Origin: Actinomycetota bacterium
GTDB taxonomy: Bacteria > Actinomycetota > Acidimicrobiia > Acidimicrobiales > Palsa-688
Reading direction: 5' to 3'
Length of the DNA: 64,000 bases
Assembly (NCBI GenBank): GCA_021323695.1
Contig: JAJPKN010000054.1
Coordinates: 1-64,000 of the forward strand
A program made the translations under genes and the position numbers. Position 1 is the first letter of the stretch, and each line of letters begins with the position of its first letter. Below, piece after piece: positions 52,357-61,247 of this stretch. The notes under the pieces are model-generated. The model ran no database searches, was not told the origin of the DNA, and saw only the letters and a program-made list of their open reading frames with translations.

Positions 52357-52814
52357 GCTTCAGCCTGGGCCAGCAACGACAGGCAGCGCGCCTCTTCGTC
52401 TGGCCCCAAGTCGGGGGCAAGCCGCAGGGCCAGGGGTTTTATGGCGATGCCACCTCGGGGGTTGAAATCGCCGAACACCCTCAGGTACCTGGGGGCGAGC
52501 CGGGCGGCCAGGTGGTCGGCGACGTCGTTCACGCAGGCCTCGTGGAAGGTCCCGTGGCCCCGGTAGCGCATCAGGTACAGCTTCAGGCTCTTGGTCTCGA
52601 CGCACAGCCGGTCGGGCACGTAGTCGACCCGGAGGCGGCCGTAGTCCGGCTGGCCAGTCACGGGGCAGAGGCTGGTGAACTCGCTGCACAGCAGGGAAAC
52701 CACCCAGGCTTGGCCCGGGCGGGGGTTGTCGAAGACATCGAGCACCGAAGGGTCAGGGTGGTCGTAGCGGTACTCGGTACGCCCGCCCAGGGCCCGGAGA
52801 GGGGCGTCGGCCAT
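52335..52814 (-). CDS. queF: NADPH-dependent preQ0 reductase
   Basis: QueF (159 aa, short type) reduces the nitrile 7-cyano-7-deazaguanine (preQ0) to preQ1 in queuosine synthesis. The active-site Cys is in FTSLCPVTGQPDYG, the catalytic Asp is in the same motif, and the NADPH site motif is CVETKSLKLYLMRYRGHGTF followed by HE. ATG 52814 lies six bases after a TACCAT box, so the mRNA is probably leaderless. No queC, queD or queE is near, whereas a transporter is, which suggests salvage of imported preQ0. Confidence 0.93.
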   Translation of the reverse strand: MADAPLRALGGRTEYRYDHPDPSVLDVFDNPRPGQAWVVSLLCSEFTSLCPVTGQPDYGRLRVDYVPDRLCVETKSLKLYLMRYRGHGTFHEACVNDVADHLAARLAPRYLRVFGDFNPRGGIAIKPLALRLAPDLGPDEEARCLSLLAQAEACARLDS

Positions 52815-52820
52815 GGGCCG

Positions 52821-52826
52821 ATGGTA
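52821..52826 (-). promoter_or_regulatory. Predicted -10 box of queF
   Basis: On the minus strand TACCAT is followed by CGGCCC and then the queF ATG. The 6-base spacing places the start of transcription at or next to the A of ATG. Confidence 0.5.
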
Positions 52827-52960
52827 CCCAGCCCGCAACCGCCCGGCTACCGCCGGGCGCCAGGCCAAGGCCGGCCACAGGGCAGGTGTTGGGCACGTCG
52901 AAGCCTGGCCGTTCGGCCGATTAGAACCCGGTCGCCTCGGTTGTGTAGAAAGTAGTGGTA

Positions 52961-53575
52961 GTGAGCGCCCTGAGCACGCCTGCACCCCCCCCGGGCCATA
53001 CCCGGCCCCTCAACCCCGCCGACTACCGCCCCGCGCTGGTCAACGTCGGGGTCATCGTCTGGCTGGCGTCGGAGCTCATGTTCTTCAGCGGGTTGTTCGC
53101 CACCTACCTGACCCTCCGGGCCGCCACCGTGAACTGGCCACCGTTCGGCGACAAGGTGGACCCCAAGACCGTGGGTGTGGCCACCGTCGTGCTGGTGCTC
53201 TCGTCGGGGACCATGCAGCTGGCCATGCGGGCCAGCCATCAGGGCAACCTAGCCGGCTTCAGGGCCTGGTTGGCCTTCACCTGGGCGCTGGGCGCCATCT
53301 TCGAGGGCATGCAGGTGGTGGACTACCTGACCCGCAACTTCAGCCTCCAGCAGAGCGCCTACAGCGGGGCCTTCTACGTGCTCACCGGCATCCACTGGCT
53401 GCACGTGCTGGGGGGCCTGGGCGGGATGGTCTTCATGTTCTTCCGGTCCTTCAACCCCCGCACCCATTTCGGAGGGGCCCGCAGCGCCCCCGCCGTCGAC
53501 ATGCTGACCTACTACTGGCACTTCGTGGACGTGGTATGGATCGCCCTTTACGCGATGATCTTCCTGCTGCAATGA
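52961..53575 (+). CDS. ctaE: Cytochrome c oxidase subunit III
   Basis: Subunit III (204 aa) of the aa3-type oxidase has five membrane segments. GVIVWLASELMFFSGLFATY near the N terminus and YYWHFVDVVWIALYAMIFLL at the C terminus are diagnostic, with the conserved Glu and His. GTG 52961 is preferred over GTG 52955; a TAGAAA box at 52946-52951 lies near the leaderless distance. It heads the ctaE-qcrCAB operon of the actinobacterial bc1-aa3 supercomplex. Subunits I, II and IV are not in the window. Confidence 0.94.
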   Translation: MSALSTPAPPPGHTRPLNPADYRPALVNVGVIVWLASELMFFSGLFATYLTLRAATVNWPPFGDKVDPKTVGVATVVLVLSSGTMQLAMRASHQGNLAGFRAWLAFTWALGAIFEGMQVVDYLTRNFSLQQSAYSGAFYVLTGIHWLHVLGGLGGMVFMFFRSFNPRTHFGGARSAPAVDMLTYYWHFVDVVWIALYAMIFLLQ

Positions 53576-54417
53576 AGCCAGGGCAGTGGTCGAGCTGGTT
53601 GAGCCGTGCCCGGCTTTCACCCGAGCGGCGGCGGTTGCTGGCCGGGCCCACCGCAGTGGTGGGCTTGTCGGTGGTCGCCTTCTCGGTCCTGCTGTGGGCC
53701 TCGGGTGCCCCCGCCCAGACCCAGGCGGCCAGCGCTCCCCCGGCGGTGGACATCGCGGTGGGCGAGGCGCTCTACAACGCCCACTGCGAGAGCTGCCATG
53801 GCGCCGGCGGGGTGGGGGGCGTCGCCCCTCAGTTGGTCCAGGTGGGTGCCGCGGCGGCCGACTTCTACCTCTCGACTGGGCGGATGCCGCTCGACTCGGT
53901 CCACGACCAGCCCACCCCGCACACCCCCTACTTCAGCAAGGCTCAGATCGCCGACATCGTCGCCTACATCAACGCCCTGGGTGTGGAGCACGGGACGCCC
54001 GGGCCGGGCATCCCCTCGGTGACCCCCGCCTGCGCCGAGGCCACGGCCGGCTGCCCGACCCTGTCCCAGGGCCAGCAGCTGTACCTGATGAACTGTGCCC
54101 AGTGCCACGATGCCTCCGGCAGCGGCGGTGAGCTCAGCCACGGCTATGTGGTCCCCAGCCTGCGCTCGGCCACGCCCACCCAGGTTGCCGAAGCGGCTCG
54201 GGTCGGCCCTCGGCCCATGCCGAGCTTCGGGCCGGGCCAGCTGTCCAACGAACAGCTCTCCGCCATTGCCGACTACGTGCACTACCTGAGCACCACCCCC
54301 GACCCCGGAGGCCTGGGCATAGCCCACTTCGGGCCGGTGCCCGAGGGCTTCGTAGGCGTCATCTTCGGCTTGGGGGTGCTGCTCGTCGCCGCCCGCCTGA
54401 TAGGGAACCGAGGGTGA
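53572..54417 (+). CDS. qcrC: Diheme cytochrome c subunit of the bc1 complex
   Basis: QcrC (281 aa) has an N-terminal hydrophobic segment (about 26-44), two cytochrome c domains with heme motifs CESCH (72-76) and CAQCH (176-180), and a C-terminal membrane helix (GFVGVIFGLGVLLVAARLIG). It passes electrons directly to the oxidase in supercomplexes of actinobacteria, replacing a soluble cytochrome c. ATG 53572 overlaps the ctaE stop (ATGA). Confidence 0.95.
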   Translation: MKPGQWSSWLSRARLSPERRRLLAGPTAVVGLSVVAFSVLLWASGAPAQTQAASAPPAVDIAVGEALYNAHCESCHGAGGVGGVAPQLVQVGAAAADFYLSTGRMPLDSVHDQPTPHTPYFSKAQIADIVAYINALGVEHGTPGPGIPSVTPACAEATAGCPTLSQGQQLYLMNCAQCHDASGSGGELSHGYVVPSLRSATPTQVAEAARVGPRPMPSFGPGQLSNEQLSAIADYVHYLSTTPDPGGLGIAHFGPVPEGFVGVIFGLGVLLVAARLIGNRG

Positions 54418-55430
54418 GCGAGGAGCTGCCCTTCCCGAGGGTGGTCACCGGCACCCACGGGCCCGAAGAGGGCGCCGGGGCGGGCACCCCCTGGCCCGGG
54501 GACGTGCCCCCCGAGCAGGACGACACCTGGTACCCGCTGCGGGACGACCCCTGGCGGGCCCGGCGGGTGGAGCTGTTCATCGCCTTGTTGTGGGGGGTCA
54601 CGGCCGCCTGCGGTACCGGGCTCATGGCCGTGTACTGGATGGGGGGCCAGGCCCAGCTCGAGGGGGCGCTCCTGTTCTGCGGTTTCAGCGCCCTGGGGGC
54701 CGGCCTGGTCATCTGGGCCCGCCGGCTGGTCCCCGGCCAGGAGGTGGTCGGCAGCCGCGGGGAGCACACCTCTGCCCCCGAGGACCGTTCGGGCGTGGTG
54801 GGCTCATTGTCCCGGGGCACCGACGCCATGCTGTCCCGGCGGGGCTTCTTGGTCAAAAGGGTGCTGGTCCCCGTGGGTGGCGTGTTCGGCATTGCCGCCC
54901 TGTGGCCCCTGGCCTCGCTGGGCAGCCGGCCCGACCGGGCACTTTTCCACACCAAGTGGTACCCCGGTGCCCGCCTGGTCACCGAAGACGGCCGGGCCGT
55001 GCACGTCGACGACATCGTGGTGGGCGGCGAGCTCACGGTCTTCCCCGAGGGCTTCATCGAGGACCCGATGTCAGCGGCCGTCGTCATCAACATCGGCCGG
55101 GACAAGCTCCAGGCGCACACGGTCAATGGCTACAACCAGGCGGGCTTCGAGGTGGTCTCGGGGGGCAACGGCATCGTGGCGTTCTCCAAGATCTGCACCC
55201 ACGCCGGCTGCCCGGTCAGCCTCTTCAACGTTCTCGCCATGCAGCTGATCTGCCCCTGCCACCAGTCGACCTTCGACATCCTCCAAGACTGTGCCCCCGT
55301 GTTCGGGCCGGCCAGCCGGCCCTTGCCCCAACTGCCCCTCGGGGTGAGGCCGGACGGTTACCTCATCGCCACCCGGGACTTCGTCGAGCCGGTCGGCCCT
55401 GGCTTTTGGGACCGGGGGTCCGAGCCGTGA
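54414..55430 (+). CDS. qcrA: Rieske iron-sulfur subunit of the bc1 complex
   Basis: QcrA (338 aa) has three membrane segments (about 53-74, 84-102, 151-170), the actinobacterial form. A twin-arginine (SRRGFLVKR, 141-149) precedes the third, as expected for Tat-dependent insertion of the folded domain. The 2Fe-2S site is CTHAGC (261-266) and CPCH (280-283). GTG 54414 overlaps the qcrC stop as GTGA. Confidence 0.95.
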   Translation: MSEELPFPRVVTGTHGPEEGAGAGTPWPGDVPPEQDDTWYPLRDDPWRARRVELFIALLWGVTAACGTGLMAVYWMGGQAQLEGALLFCGFSALGAGLVIWARRLVPGQEVVGSRGEHTSAPEDRSGVVGSLSRGTDAMLSRRGFLVKRVLVPVGGVFGIAALWPLASLGSRPDRALFHTKWYPGARLVTEDGRAVHVDDIVVGGELTVFPEGFIEDPMSAAVVINIGRDKLQAHTVNGYNQAGFEVVSGGNGIVAFSKICTHAGCPVSLFNVLAMQLICPCHQSTFDILQDCAPVFGPASRPLPQLPLGVRPDGYLIATRDFVEPVGPGFWDRGSEP

Positions 55431-56932
55431 GCACGCTGGCGGAGAGGGCGGCCGCCCGCAAGCGGGCCGAGCGCAGCCAGAGCGCGCTCGACTGGCTCGA
55501 CGACCGGCTCGGGTCGTCCAAGTGGCTGCGTTCGGCCATGGACAAGATCTTCCCCGACCACTGGTCGTTCATGGTCGGCGAGATCGCCATGTACAGCTTC
55601 GTGATCCTGGTCGCCACCGGGATCTACCTCACCTTTTTCTACAACGCCTCGGGTGCCGAAGTCGTCTACCACGGGCCTTACCGGCCCCTGGACGGCCAGA
55701 AGATGACCATTGCCTATGAATCGGTCATCAACCTCTCCTTCAGCGTGCGGGCCGGGCTCATCATGCGCCAGGCGCACCACTGGGCCGCGCTCATCTTCAT
55801 CGCTGCCATCGTGTTCCACATGGGCCGGATTTTCTTCACCGGGGCCTTCCGCCGGCCTCGCGAGGTCAACTGGGTGATCGGTACCACCCTGTTGCTGACC
55901 GCCATGTTGGAGGGCTTCTCCGGCTACTCGCTGCCCGACGACCTCCTCTCCGGCGGAGGCTTGCGCATCTTGTACTCGATCGTCCAGTCCGTCCCGATCG
56001 TGGGGACCTGGCTGGCTGCCGACCTCTGGGGCGGCAACACCTTCCCTGGCAACGGGGATTTCTTCCCCCGGCTGTTCGTCCTGCACGAGTTCGTCCTGCC
56101 GCTCACCCTGGCCGGTCTGCTCGGTGCCCACTTGGCCGTGCTGTGGCGCCAGAAGCACACCGACTTCCCCGGGCCGGGCAAGACCGAGCACAACATAGTG
56201 GGCAGCCGCTTGTGGCCCCAGTACTTCGTCAAGACCAACGCCCTTTTGCTGTTCGTCGCCGGGGTGGTCTTCGGCCTCGGCGGGCTGGTGCAGATCAACC
56301 CCGTCTGGGTCTACGGGCCCTACGAGGCGGCCCGGGCCAGCTCGGGCACCCAGCCGGACTGGTACATCGGCTGGCTGGACGGTGCCCTGCGGCTGTGGCC
56401 GCACTGGGAGTTCCGCAGCTTCGGCCACGAGATCCCCAACCCCTTCTTCCCCGGCATCTTGATCCCGGGCATCTTGTTCGCGGTCATCTATGCCTGGCCC
56501 TGGCTCGACAAGCGGATCTACCGTGATTACGGGGAGCACAACCTGCTCGACCGGCCGCGGGACAAGCCGCTGCGCACAGCGCTGGGGGTGGCGGCATTGG
56601 CCTTCTTCGTGGACCTCACCCTGGCCAGCGCCACCGACCTGATCGGCAACGCCTTGGGGGTCCCCTTCGAGACGCTGATCGAGCTGATGCAGTACGGGAC
56701 GTTCGTGGCCCCCATCGTGGCCGGGGTGGTCGCCTTCCGGGTGTGCGTGCGCCTGCAGCGGGGCCAGGTGCACCCCATCCAGCGGCCAGTGGGCGGCATC
56801 ATGGTGCGCGATGCCCGGGGTGGCTACCACACCGTCGGGGCGGCCCACGACGGCCATGAGGCCAGCGCTGAGGAGCACGGGCTCGAGCCGGCGGGCGCGG
56901 GGCCACCCGCCGGCGCCTCCGAGGCGCACTAG
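55427..56932 (+). CDS. qcrB: Cytochrome b subunit of the bc1 complex
   Basis: QcrB (501 aa) carries two b hemes; His ligands are in RQAHHWAALIFIAAIVFHMG and LHEFVLPLTLAGLLGAHLAV. The quinol-site motif reads QPDWYIGW (PDWY instead of PEWY, as usual in actinobacteria). Eight or nine membrane segments and a charged C-terminal extension rich in Gly, Glu and Ala are visible. GTG 55427 overlaps the qcrA stop (GTGA). The last codons lie in a 26-bp tandem repeat. Confidence 0.95.
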   Translation: MSTLAERAAARKRAERSQSALDWLDDRLGSSKWLRSAMDKIFPDHWSFMVGEIAMYSFVILVATGIYLTFFYNASGAEVVYHGPYRPLDGQKMTIAYESVINLSFSVRAGLIMRQAHHWAALIFIAAIVFHMGRIFFTGAFRRPREVNWVIGTTLLLTAMLEGFSGYSLPDDLLSGGGLRILYSIVQSVPIVGTWLAADLWGGNTFPGNGDFFPRLFVLHEFVLPLTLAGLLGAHLAVLWRQKHTDFPGPGKTEHNIVGSRLWPQYFVKTNALLLFVAGVVFGLGGLVQINPVWVYGPYEAARASSGTQPDWYIGWLDGALRLWPHWEFRSFGHEIPNPFFPGILIPGILFAVIYAWPWLDKRIYRDYGEHNLLDRPRDKPLRTALGVAALAFFVDLTLASATDLIGNALGVPFETLIELMQYGTFVAPIVAGVVAFRVCVRLQRGQVHPIQRPVGGIMVRDARGGYHTVGAAHDGHEASAEEHGLEPAGAGPPAGASEAH

Positions 56933-57000
56933 CAGCCACGGCCCCCCAAGCGCGCCGGCGGCCACGGGCCCCAAGCGCACTAGCGGCCACCGCCCCCGAG
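56924..57000 (+). repeat. Three imperfect 25-26-bp tandem repeats between qcrB and glgC
   Basis: Units begin with GCGC at 56924, 56950 and 56975 and share the pattern GCGC-(ACTAGC or GCCGGC)-RGCCACSG-CCCC-AA. The first includes the qcrB stop, and the last ends two bases before the glgC -10 box. They may carry a regulatory site for glgC, or be a relic of slippage. Confidence 0.85.
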
Positions 57001-57001
57001 G

Positions 57002-57007
57002 TAGCGT
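57002..57007 (+). promoter_or_regulatory. Predicted -10 box of glgC
   Basis: TAGCGT is followed by six bases (GGCGGC) and the GTG of glgC, the leaderless arrangement. No ribosome site precedes the start. Confidence 0.5.
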
Positions 57008-57013
57008 GGCGGC

Positions 57014-58243
57014 GTGCCTCGCGTCCTTTCCATAGTGCTGGCCGGCGGGGAAGGCAAGCGCCTCCTGCCCCTCACCTTGGACCGGGCCAAGCCGGCGGTG
57101 CCCTTCGGCGGCCACTACCGCCTGATCGACTTCGCCCTGTCCAACTTGGCCAACGCCGACCTGCTCAAGATCGTCGTCCTGACCCAGTACAAGAGCCACA
57201 GCCTGGACCTCCACATCACCCGCACCTGGCGCCTGTCCACCCTCCTCGGCAGCTACGTGACCCCGGTACCGGCTCAGATGCGCCGGGGGCCGTGGTGGTT
57301 CTCGGGCAGCGCCGACGCCATCTACCAGAACCTCAACATCATCGGCGATGAAAAGCCCGATTACATATTGGTGTTCGGTGCTGACCACATCTACCGCATG
57401 GACCCCCGCCAGATGCTGGCCCAGCACATCGACACCGGGGCTTCGGCCACGGTGGCGGCCGTAGCCCTGCCGGTGGCCGAGGCGCGCGGCTTCGGGGTGG
57501 TCGAGCCTGCCCCCAACAGCACCAAGGTGGAACGTTTCTTGGAAAAACCCTCCGACCCCCAAGCGGTTGCCGCCGGGCGGGACCGCCTGTACGTGTCCAT
57601 GGGCAATTACATCTTCAACGCCAGCGCCCTGGTGGACGTGCTGCGCCAGGACGCCCAAGAGCCAGGCAGCCGCCACGACATGGGCGGGGACATCATCCCC
57701 CGGTTCGTCGAGGCGGGGGAGGCGCACCTGTACGATTTCGCCACCAACGACGTCCCCGGTTGCACCGAGCACGAACGAGGCTACTGGCGTGACGTGGGCA
57801 CCCTGGACAGCTATTACGACGCCAGCATGGACCTGGTGGCTGTGCAGCCCGCGTTCAACCTCTACAACGCTGACTGGCCCATCCTCACCAGCCCTCCTGT
57901 GCTGCCTCCGGCCAAGTTCGTCTTCGAGGAGCCCCACCGTGCCGGCCAGGCTTTCAACTCGATAGTCTCCGGCGGCGCCATCATCTCGGGCGGCACCGTC
58001 CGCCACTCGGTCATATCGCCCGGTGTGGTGGTGGAGGAGGGCGCCCTGGTCGAGGACTCGGTGGTCATGGACTACGTGCGCATAGGCCCGGGAGCGGTGG
58101 TGAAGCGGGCCATCATCGACAAGAACGTGGTGGTCGAGCCGGGCGTGCGCCTGGGGGCCGAGCCCGAGGTCGACGCCAGCCACTACACGGTCTCCGCCCG
58201 CGGCGTGGTCGTGGTGGGCAAGGGGGAGAAGGTGGTTGCTTGA
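57014..58243 (+). CDS. glgC: Glucose-1-phosphate adenylyltransferase
   Basis: GlgC (409 aa) makes ADP-glucose. The nucleotide-binding [32 protein letters not shown] (as [16 protein letters not shown]), the sugar-phosphate region [11 protein letters not shown], and [13 protein letters not shown] are diagnostic. A C-terminal left-handed beta-helix (repeated [20 protein letters not shown]) follows. Start GTG 57014 is probably leaderless. It overlaps glgM by four bases (TTGA). Confidence 0.95.
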   Translation: MPRVLSIVLAGGEGKRLLPLTLDRAKPAVPFGGHYRLIDFALSNLANADLLKIVVLTQYKSHSLDLHITRTWRLSTLLGSYVTPVPAQMRRGPWWFSGSADAIYQNLNIIGDEKPDYILVFGADHIYRMDPRQMLAQHIDTGASATVAAVALPVAEARGFGVVEPAPNSTKVERFLEKPSDPQAVAAGRDRLYVSMGNYIFNASALVDVLRQDAQEPGSRHDMGGDIIPRFVEAGEAHLYDFATNDVPGCTEHERGYWRDVGTLDSYYDASMDLVAVQPAFNLYNADWPILTSPPVLPPAKFVFEEPHRAGQAFNSIVSGGAIISGGTVRHSVISPGVVVEEGALVEDSVVMDYVRIGPGAVVKRAIIDKNVVVEPGVRLGAEPEVDASHYTVSARGVVVVGKGEKVVA

Positions 58244-59448
58244 CCCGCGTCGCCCTGCTGAGCCGGGAGTACCCGCCGGAGATCTACGGCGGCGCCGGGG
58301 TGCATGTCGAGCACCTGGCGCGCGAGCTGGCCCGGTTGGTGGACGTGAGGGTCCACTGCTTCGGTGCCCCTCGCCAGGACCCCCTGGTGGCTGGCACGTA
58401 CGAGCCCTGGGACGCGTTGCCCAACGATGGCAAGGGCATGGCCCTGCGGTGGCTGTCGGGTGACCTGGCCATGGTGGCGGACCTGGCCGAGGCGGACGTG
58501 GTCCACAGCCACACCTGGTACACCAACTTTGCCGGCTACCTGGCCCAGGTCCTCTACGGCACCCCTCACGTCATGACGACCCACAGCCTGGAGCCGCTGC
58601 GGCCCTGGAAGGCAGACCAGCTCGGGGCGGGCTACCGGCTGTCCAGTTGGGTGGAGCGCACCGCCATCGAGTCCGCCCAAGCCGTGATCGCCGTGTCCCA
58701 AGCGATGCGCGAGGACGTCCTCAGCGTCTACCCTGCTGTCGAGCCGGCCAAGGTCTGGGTGGTCCACAACGGCATCGACCCCGAGGAGTTCTTCCCTGAC
58801 CCAGCTACCACCGGGCCCGAACGCCAGGGGGTGGACCCGGCCGCCCCCTTTGTGCTGTTCGTGGGGCGGGTCACCCGCCAAAAGGGGATCAGCTACCTGC
58901 TGGAGGCGGCCCGGCAGTTCGACCCCGCCCAGGTGGTCTTGTGCGCCGGCGCCCCGGACACGCCCGAGATCGGCGAGGAGGTGCGCCGGCAGGTGGGCGC
59001 CCTGGCCAAGGAGCGCCCGGGGGTGTTCTGGGTCGAGGAGATGCTCCCCCGGGCCGAGCTAGTCCAGCTCATGAGCCATGCCCGGGTCTTCGTGTGCCCC
59101 TCGGTCTACGAACCCTTTGGCCTCATCAACATCGAGGCCATGGCCTGCGGTGCGCCGGTGGTGGCCAGCGCGGTGGGCGGCATCCCCGAAGTCGTGGTGG
59201 ACGGCGAGACCGGCTTCCTGGTGCCCTTCGAACGCAGTGGCGACGCCTACGGCACGCCGGCTGACCCGGTGGGCTTTGCCTCCGCCATCGCCGAGCGGGT
59301 CAACCGGCTCCTACGCGCCCCCGACCTGGCCGAGCGCCTGGGCCAGGCCGGCCGCCAGCGGGTGCTGGAGCATTTCACCTGGCGGGCTGTGGCCGAAAAG
59401 ACCGCCCAGGTGTACCGGCAGGCCGCGCCCCGGGCCGGTCGGGCCTGA
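58240..59448 (+). CDS. glgM: GT4 glycogen synthase / maltose-1-phosphate synthase
   Basis: The protein (402 aa) is a GT4-fold transferase with [20 protein letters not shown] at the N terminus and the donor-site [20 protein letters not shown]. In actinobacteria this branch (Rv1212c) joins ADP-glucose to glucose-1-phosphate to give maltose-1-phosphate for the GlgE route, rather than acting only as glycogen synthase (GlgA). TTG 58240 overlaps the glgC stop (TTGA), so the ADP-glucose maker and user are coupled. glgE is not in the window. Confidence 0.88.
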   Translation: MTRVALLSREYPPEIYGGAGVHVEHLARELARLVDVRVHCFGAPRQDPLVAGTYEPWDALPNDGKGMALRWLSGDLAMVADLAEADVVHSHTWYTNFAGYLAQVLYGTPHVMTTHSLEPLRPWKADQLGAGYRLSSWVERTAIESAQAVIAVSQAMREDVLSVYPAVEPAKVWVVHNGIDPEEFFPDPATTGPERQGVDPAAPFVLFVGRVTRQKGISYLLEAARQFDPAQVVLCAGAPDTPEIGEEVRRQVGALAKERPGVFWVEEMLPRAELVQLMSHARVFVCPSVYEPFGLINIEAMACGAPVVASAVGGIPEVVVDGETGFLVPFERSGDAYGTPADPVGFASAIAERVNRLLRAPDLAERLGQAGRQRVLEHFTWRAVAEKTAQVYRQAAPRAGRA

Positions 59449-59566
59449 GCGCCGCCCCCGGGGGAAGGCTTGCCGGAGGCGGCTGGGCCAGCCCTGCCGG
59501 CAACCTCCTGGGGCCCGCCAAGTGCCTGGTCAACAGGCAAAAGGGGTAGGCTGTGGCCATCTCGGC

Positions 59567-59572
59567 TATGCT
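59567..59572 (+). promoter_or_regulatory. Possible -10 box of ftsEX
   Basis: TATGCT lies 51 bases before the ftsE ATG in the 175-base gap after glgM. No good -35 box is seen. The gap also contains GC-rich inverted repeats (for example GGCT/AGCC around 59481-59493) that may end the glg transcript. Confidence 0.4.
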
Positions 59573-59623
59573 CTTTTGGCAGCCGTGGCGCCCCACTGCG
59601 GGTAGCCGTGCGGCTTCAGGGCC

Positions 59624-60313
59624 ATGATCCGCTTCAACCACGTCACCAAGACCTACCGGGGCTCGACGGTTGCCTTGAAGGACGTCTCGGTCGACATCAA
59701 GCGGGGCGAGTTCGTGTTCATCGTCGGGCCGTCGGGGTCGGGCAAGACGACGTTCCTGCGCCTGATAACCAAAGAAGAGGTGGCTGAAGAGGGCGAAGTC
59801 TGGGTGGCGGGCAAGGAGGTGGGGTCCTTGGCCCCCTGGAAGGTCCCTTACCTGAGGCGCAACATCGGCTGCGTGTTCCAGGACTTCCGGCTGCTGCCCA
59901 CCCGGTCGGTCTACGACAACGTGGCGTTCGCCTTGGAGGTGATCGGCCGCCCCCGCCACGTGGTGCGTTCCCAGGTGCCCCAGATCCTCAAGCTGGTGGG
60001 CCTGGAGACCAAGATGGACCGCCTGCCGGGCGAGCTGTCGGCGGGCGAGCAGCAACGGGTGGCCGTGGCCCGGGCCTTCGTCAACCGGCCGCTCATCTTG
60101 CTGGCGGACGAGCCGACCGGGAACCTGGACCCAGGCACTACCGGGGGCATCATGCGGCTGCTCGAACGCATAAACGAGTACGGGACCACGGTCGTGATGG
60201 CTACTCACGACCGCCAGATCGTAGACAGCATGCGCCGGCGGGTGATCGAGATGGGCCAGGGTTGCGTGGTGAGGGACCAGGCTCGGGGCGTCTACGGCAT
60301 GGTAGATGCCTGA
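59624..60313 (+). CDS. ftsE: Cell division ATP-binding protein FtsE
   Basis: FtsE (229 aa) is the ABC ATPase that, with FtsX, activates peptidoglycan hydrolases at the septum. Walker A is [10 protein letters not shown], the Q-loop reads VFQDFRLLP, the signature is [15 protein letters not shown] (Ala for the usual Gly), Walker B is [12 protein letters not shown], and the switch His is in VVMATHD. The start is ATG 59624. ftsX follows by 18 bases. Confidence 0.95.
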   Translation: MIRFNHVTKTYRGSTVALKDVSVDIKRGEFVFIVGPSGSGKTTFLRLITKEEVAEEGEVWVAGKEVGSLAPWKVPYLRRNIGCVFQDFRLLPTRSVYDNVAFALEVIGRPRHVVRSQVPQILKLVGLETKMDRLPGELSAGEQQRVAVARAFVNRPLILLADEPTGNLDPGTTGGIMRLLERINEYGTTVVMATHDRQIVDSMRRRVIEMGQGCVVRDQARGVYGMVDA

Positions 60314-60331
60314 CCCGGAGGCGGCCGGCTG

Positions 60332-61219
60332 ATGGCCAGCGCCTACGTGCTGCGGGAAACGGGCGGCAACCTGGTCCGCAACATCGTCATGACCGTCGCC
60401 GCCGTGGTCACCATGGCCGTCTCCCTGACCGCCCTGGGCGGGGTGCTGATCATGCGCCAGGCCATCAACAAGGCCACGGTCCAATGGCAGGGGGGAGTGC
60501 AGCTGGCGATCTTCATGAACCCGGGAGCTTCCGGCCAGGAGATCAAGGCTATCGGCGACGAACTGCACGCCATGGTGCCCCAGGAGGTCCAAAAGTACTG
60601 GTGGGTGGACAAGCAGAAGGCTTACGCCGAGTTCAAGGAGATGTTCGCCGGGGAGCCCGCCTTCATCAAGGTGATGACGGTCCAGCAGATGCCGCCGTCC
60701 TACCGGGTGGTCCCCGCCAAAGCCCAAAACGTCCCCCAACTGGCCGCTGAGTTCAACAACCAGCCCGGTGTGCACAAAGTCGGGTACCCCCAGCAGGCCA
60801 TCAACCAGATGCTGTCGCATTTCAGCACCCTGCGCACGGTGGCCCTCGTGCTGGCGGCGGGCGTCATGGTGGGGGCCATCGCCCTCATTGTCAACACGAT
60901 CCAGTTGGCCATCTTCTCCCGGAGGCGAGAGGTTGCTGTCATGAAGCTGGTGGGCGCGACCAACTGGTTCATCAGGGTCCCCTTCATGCTGGAAGGGCTG
61001 GCCCACGGCTTGGTCGGGGCCATAGTGGCCTTCGCGCTCACCTACTTCTCCCGGGGGACCATAGCGTCGTTCGTAGGCAACAACTCGCTCAACTACGGTG
61101 CCCCCCTTTACGTGAGCCCGCACGAGGCGGTGATGACGGGCGTGTTCATCTTGGTGGTGGGCATGTTGGTGGGGACCTTGGGCTCGGCCTTCGCCGTAAG
61201 GAGGTTCCTCGTGGTCTGA
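60332..61219 (+). CDS. ftsX: Cell division protein FtsX
   Basis: FtsX (295 aa) has four membrane segments: one near the N terminus (about 15-40), a large exterior loop to about residue 165, then three at the C-terminal half (VALVLAAGVMVGAIALIVNT, GLAHGLVGAIVAFALTYF, AVMTGVFILVVGMLVGTL). The motif REVAVMKLVGATNWFIRVPF is the FtsE-contacting helix. GGAGGCGG before the ATG acts as ribosome site. In mycobacteria smpB follows; here a GH15 gene does. Confidence 0.94.
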   Translation: MASAYVLRETGGNLVRNIVMTVAAVVTMAVSLTALGGVLIMRQAINKATVQWQGGVQLAIFMNPGASGQEIKAIGDELHAMVPQEVQKYWWVDKQKAYAEFKEMFAGEPAFIKVMTVQQMPPSYRVVPAKAQNVPQLAAEFNNQPGVHKVGYPQQAINQMLSHFSTLRTVALVLAAGVMVGAIALIVNTIQLAIFSRRREVAVMKLVGATNWFIRVPFMLEGLAHGLVGAIVAFALTYFSRGTIASFVGNNSLNYGAPLYVSPHEAVMTGVFILVVGMLVGTLGSAFAVRRFLVV

Positions 61220-61234
61220 GCCAGCCGGGTGGCT

Positions 61235-61240
61235 TAGGCT
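61235..61240 (+). promoter_or_regulatory. Predicted -10 box of the GH15 gene
   Basis: TAGGCT followed by seven bases and GTG 61248 is the leaderless pattern. Just before it AGCCA/TGGCT (61219-61234) form a small hairpin that may end the ftsEX transcript. Confidence 0.45.
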
Positions 61241-61247
61241 TGCCCGT

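Noticed and set aside
55358-58183. 941-codon open frame on the minus strand across qcrA, qcrB and glgC
   Set aside because: It lies entirely antisense to three well-supported genes; its Gly/His/Pro/Val/Asp-rich product is what the reverse strand of GC-rich coding DNA gives, and it has no motif.
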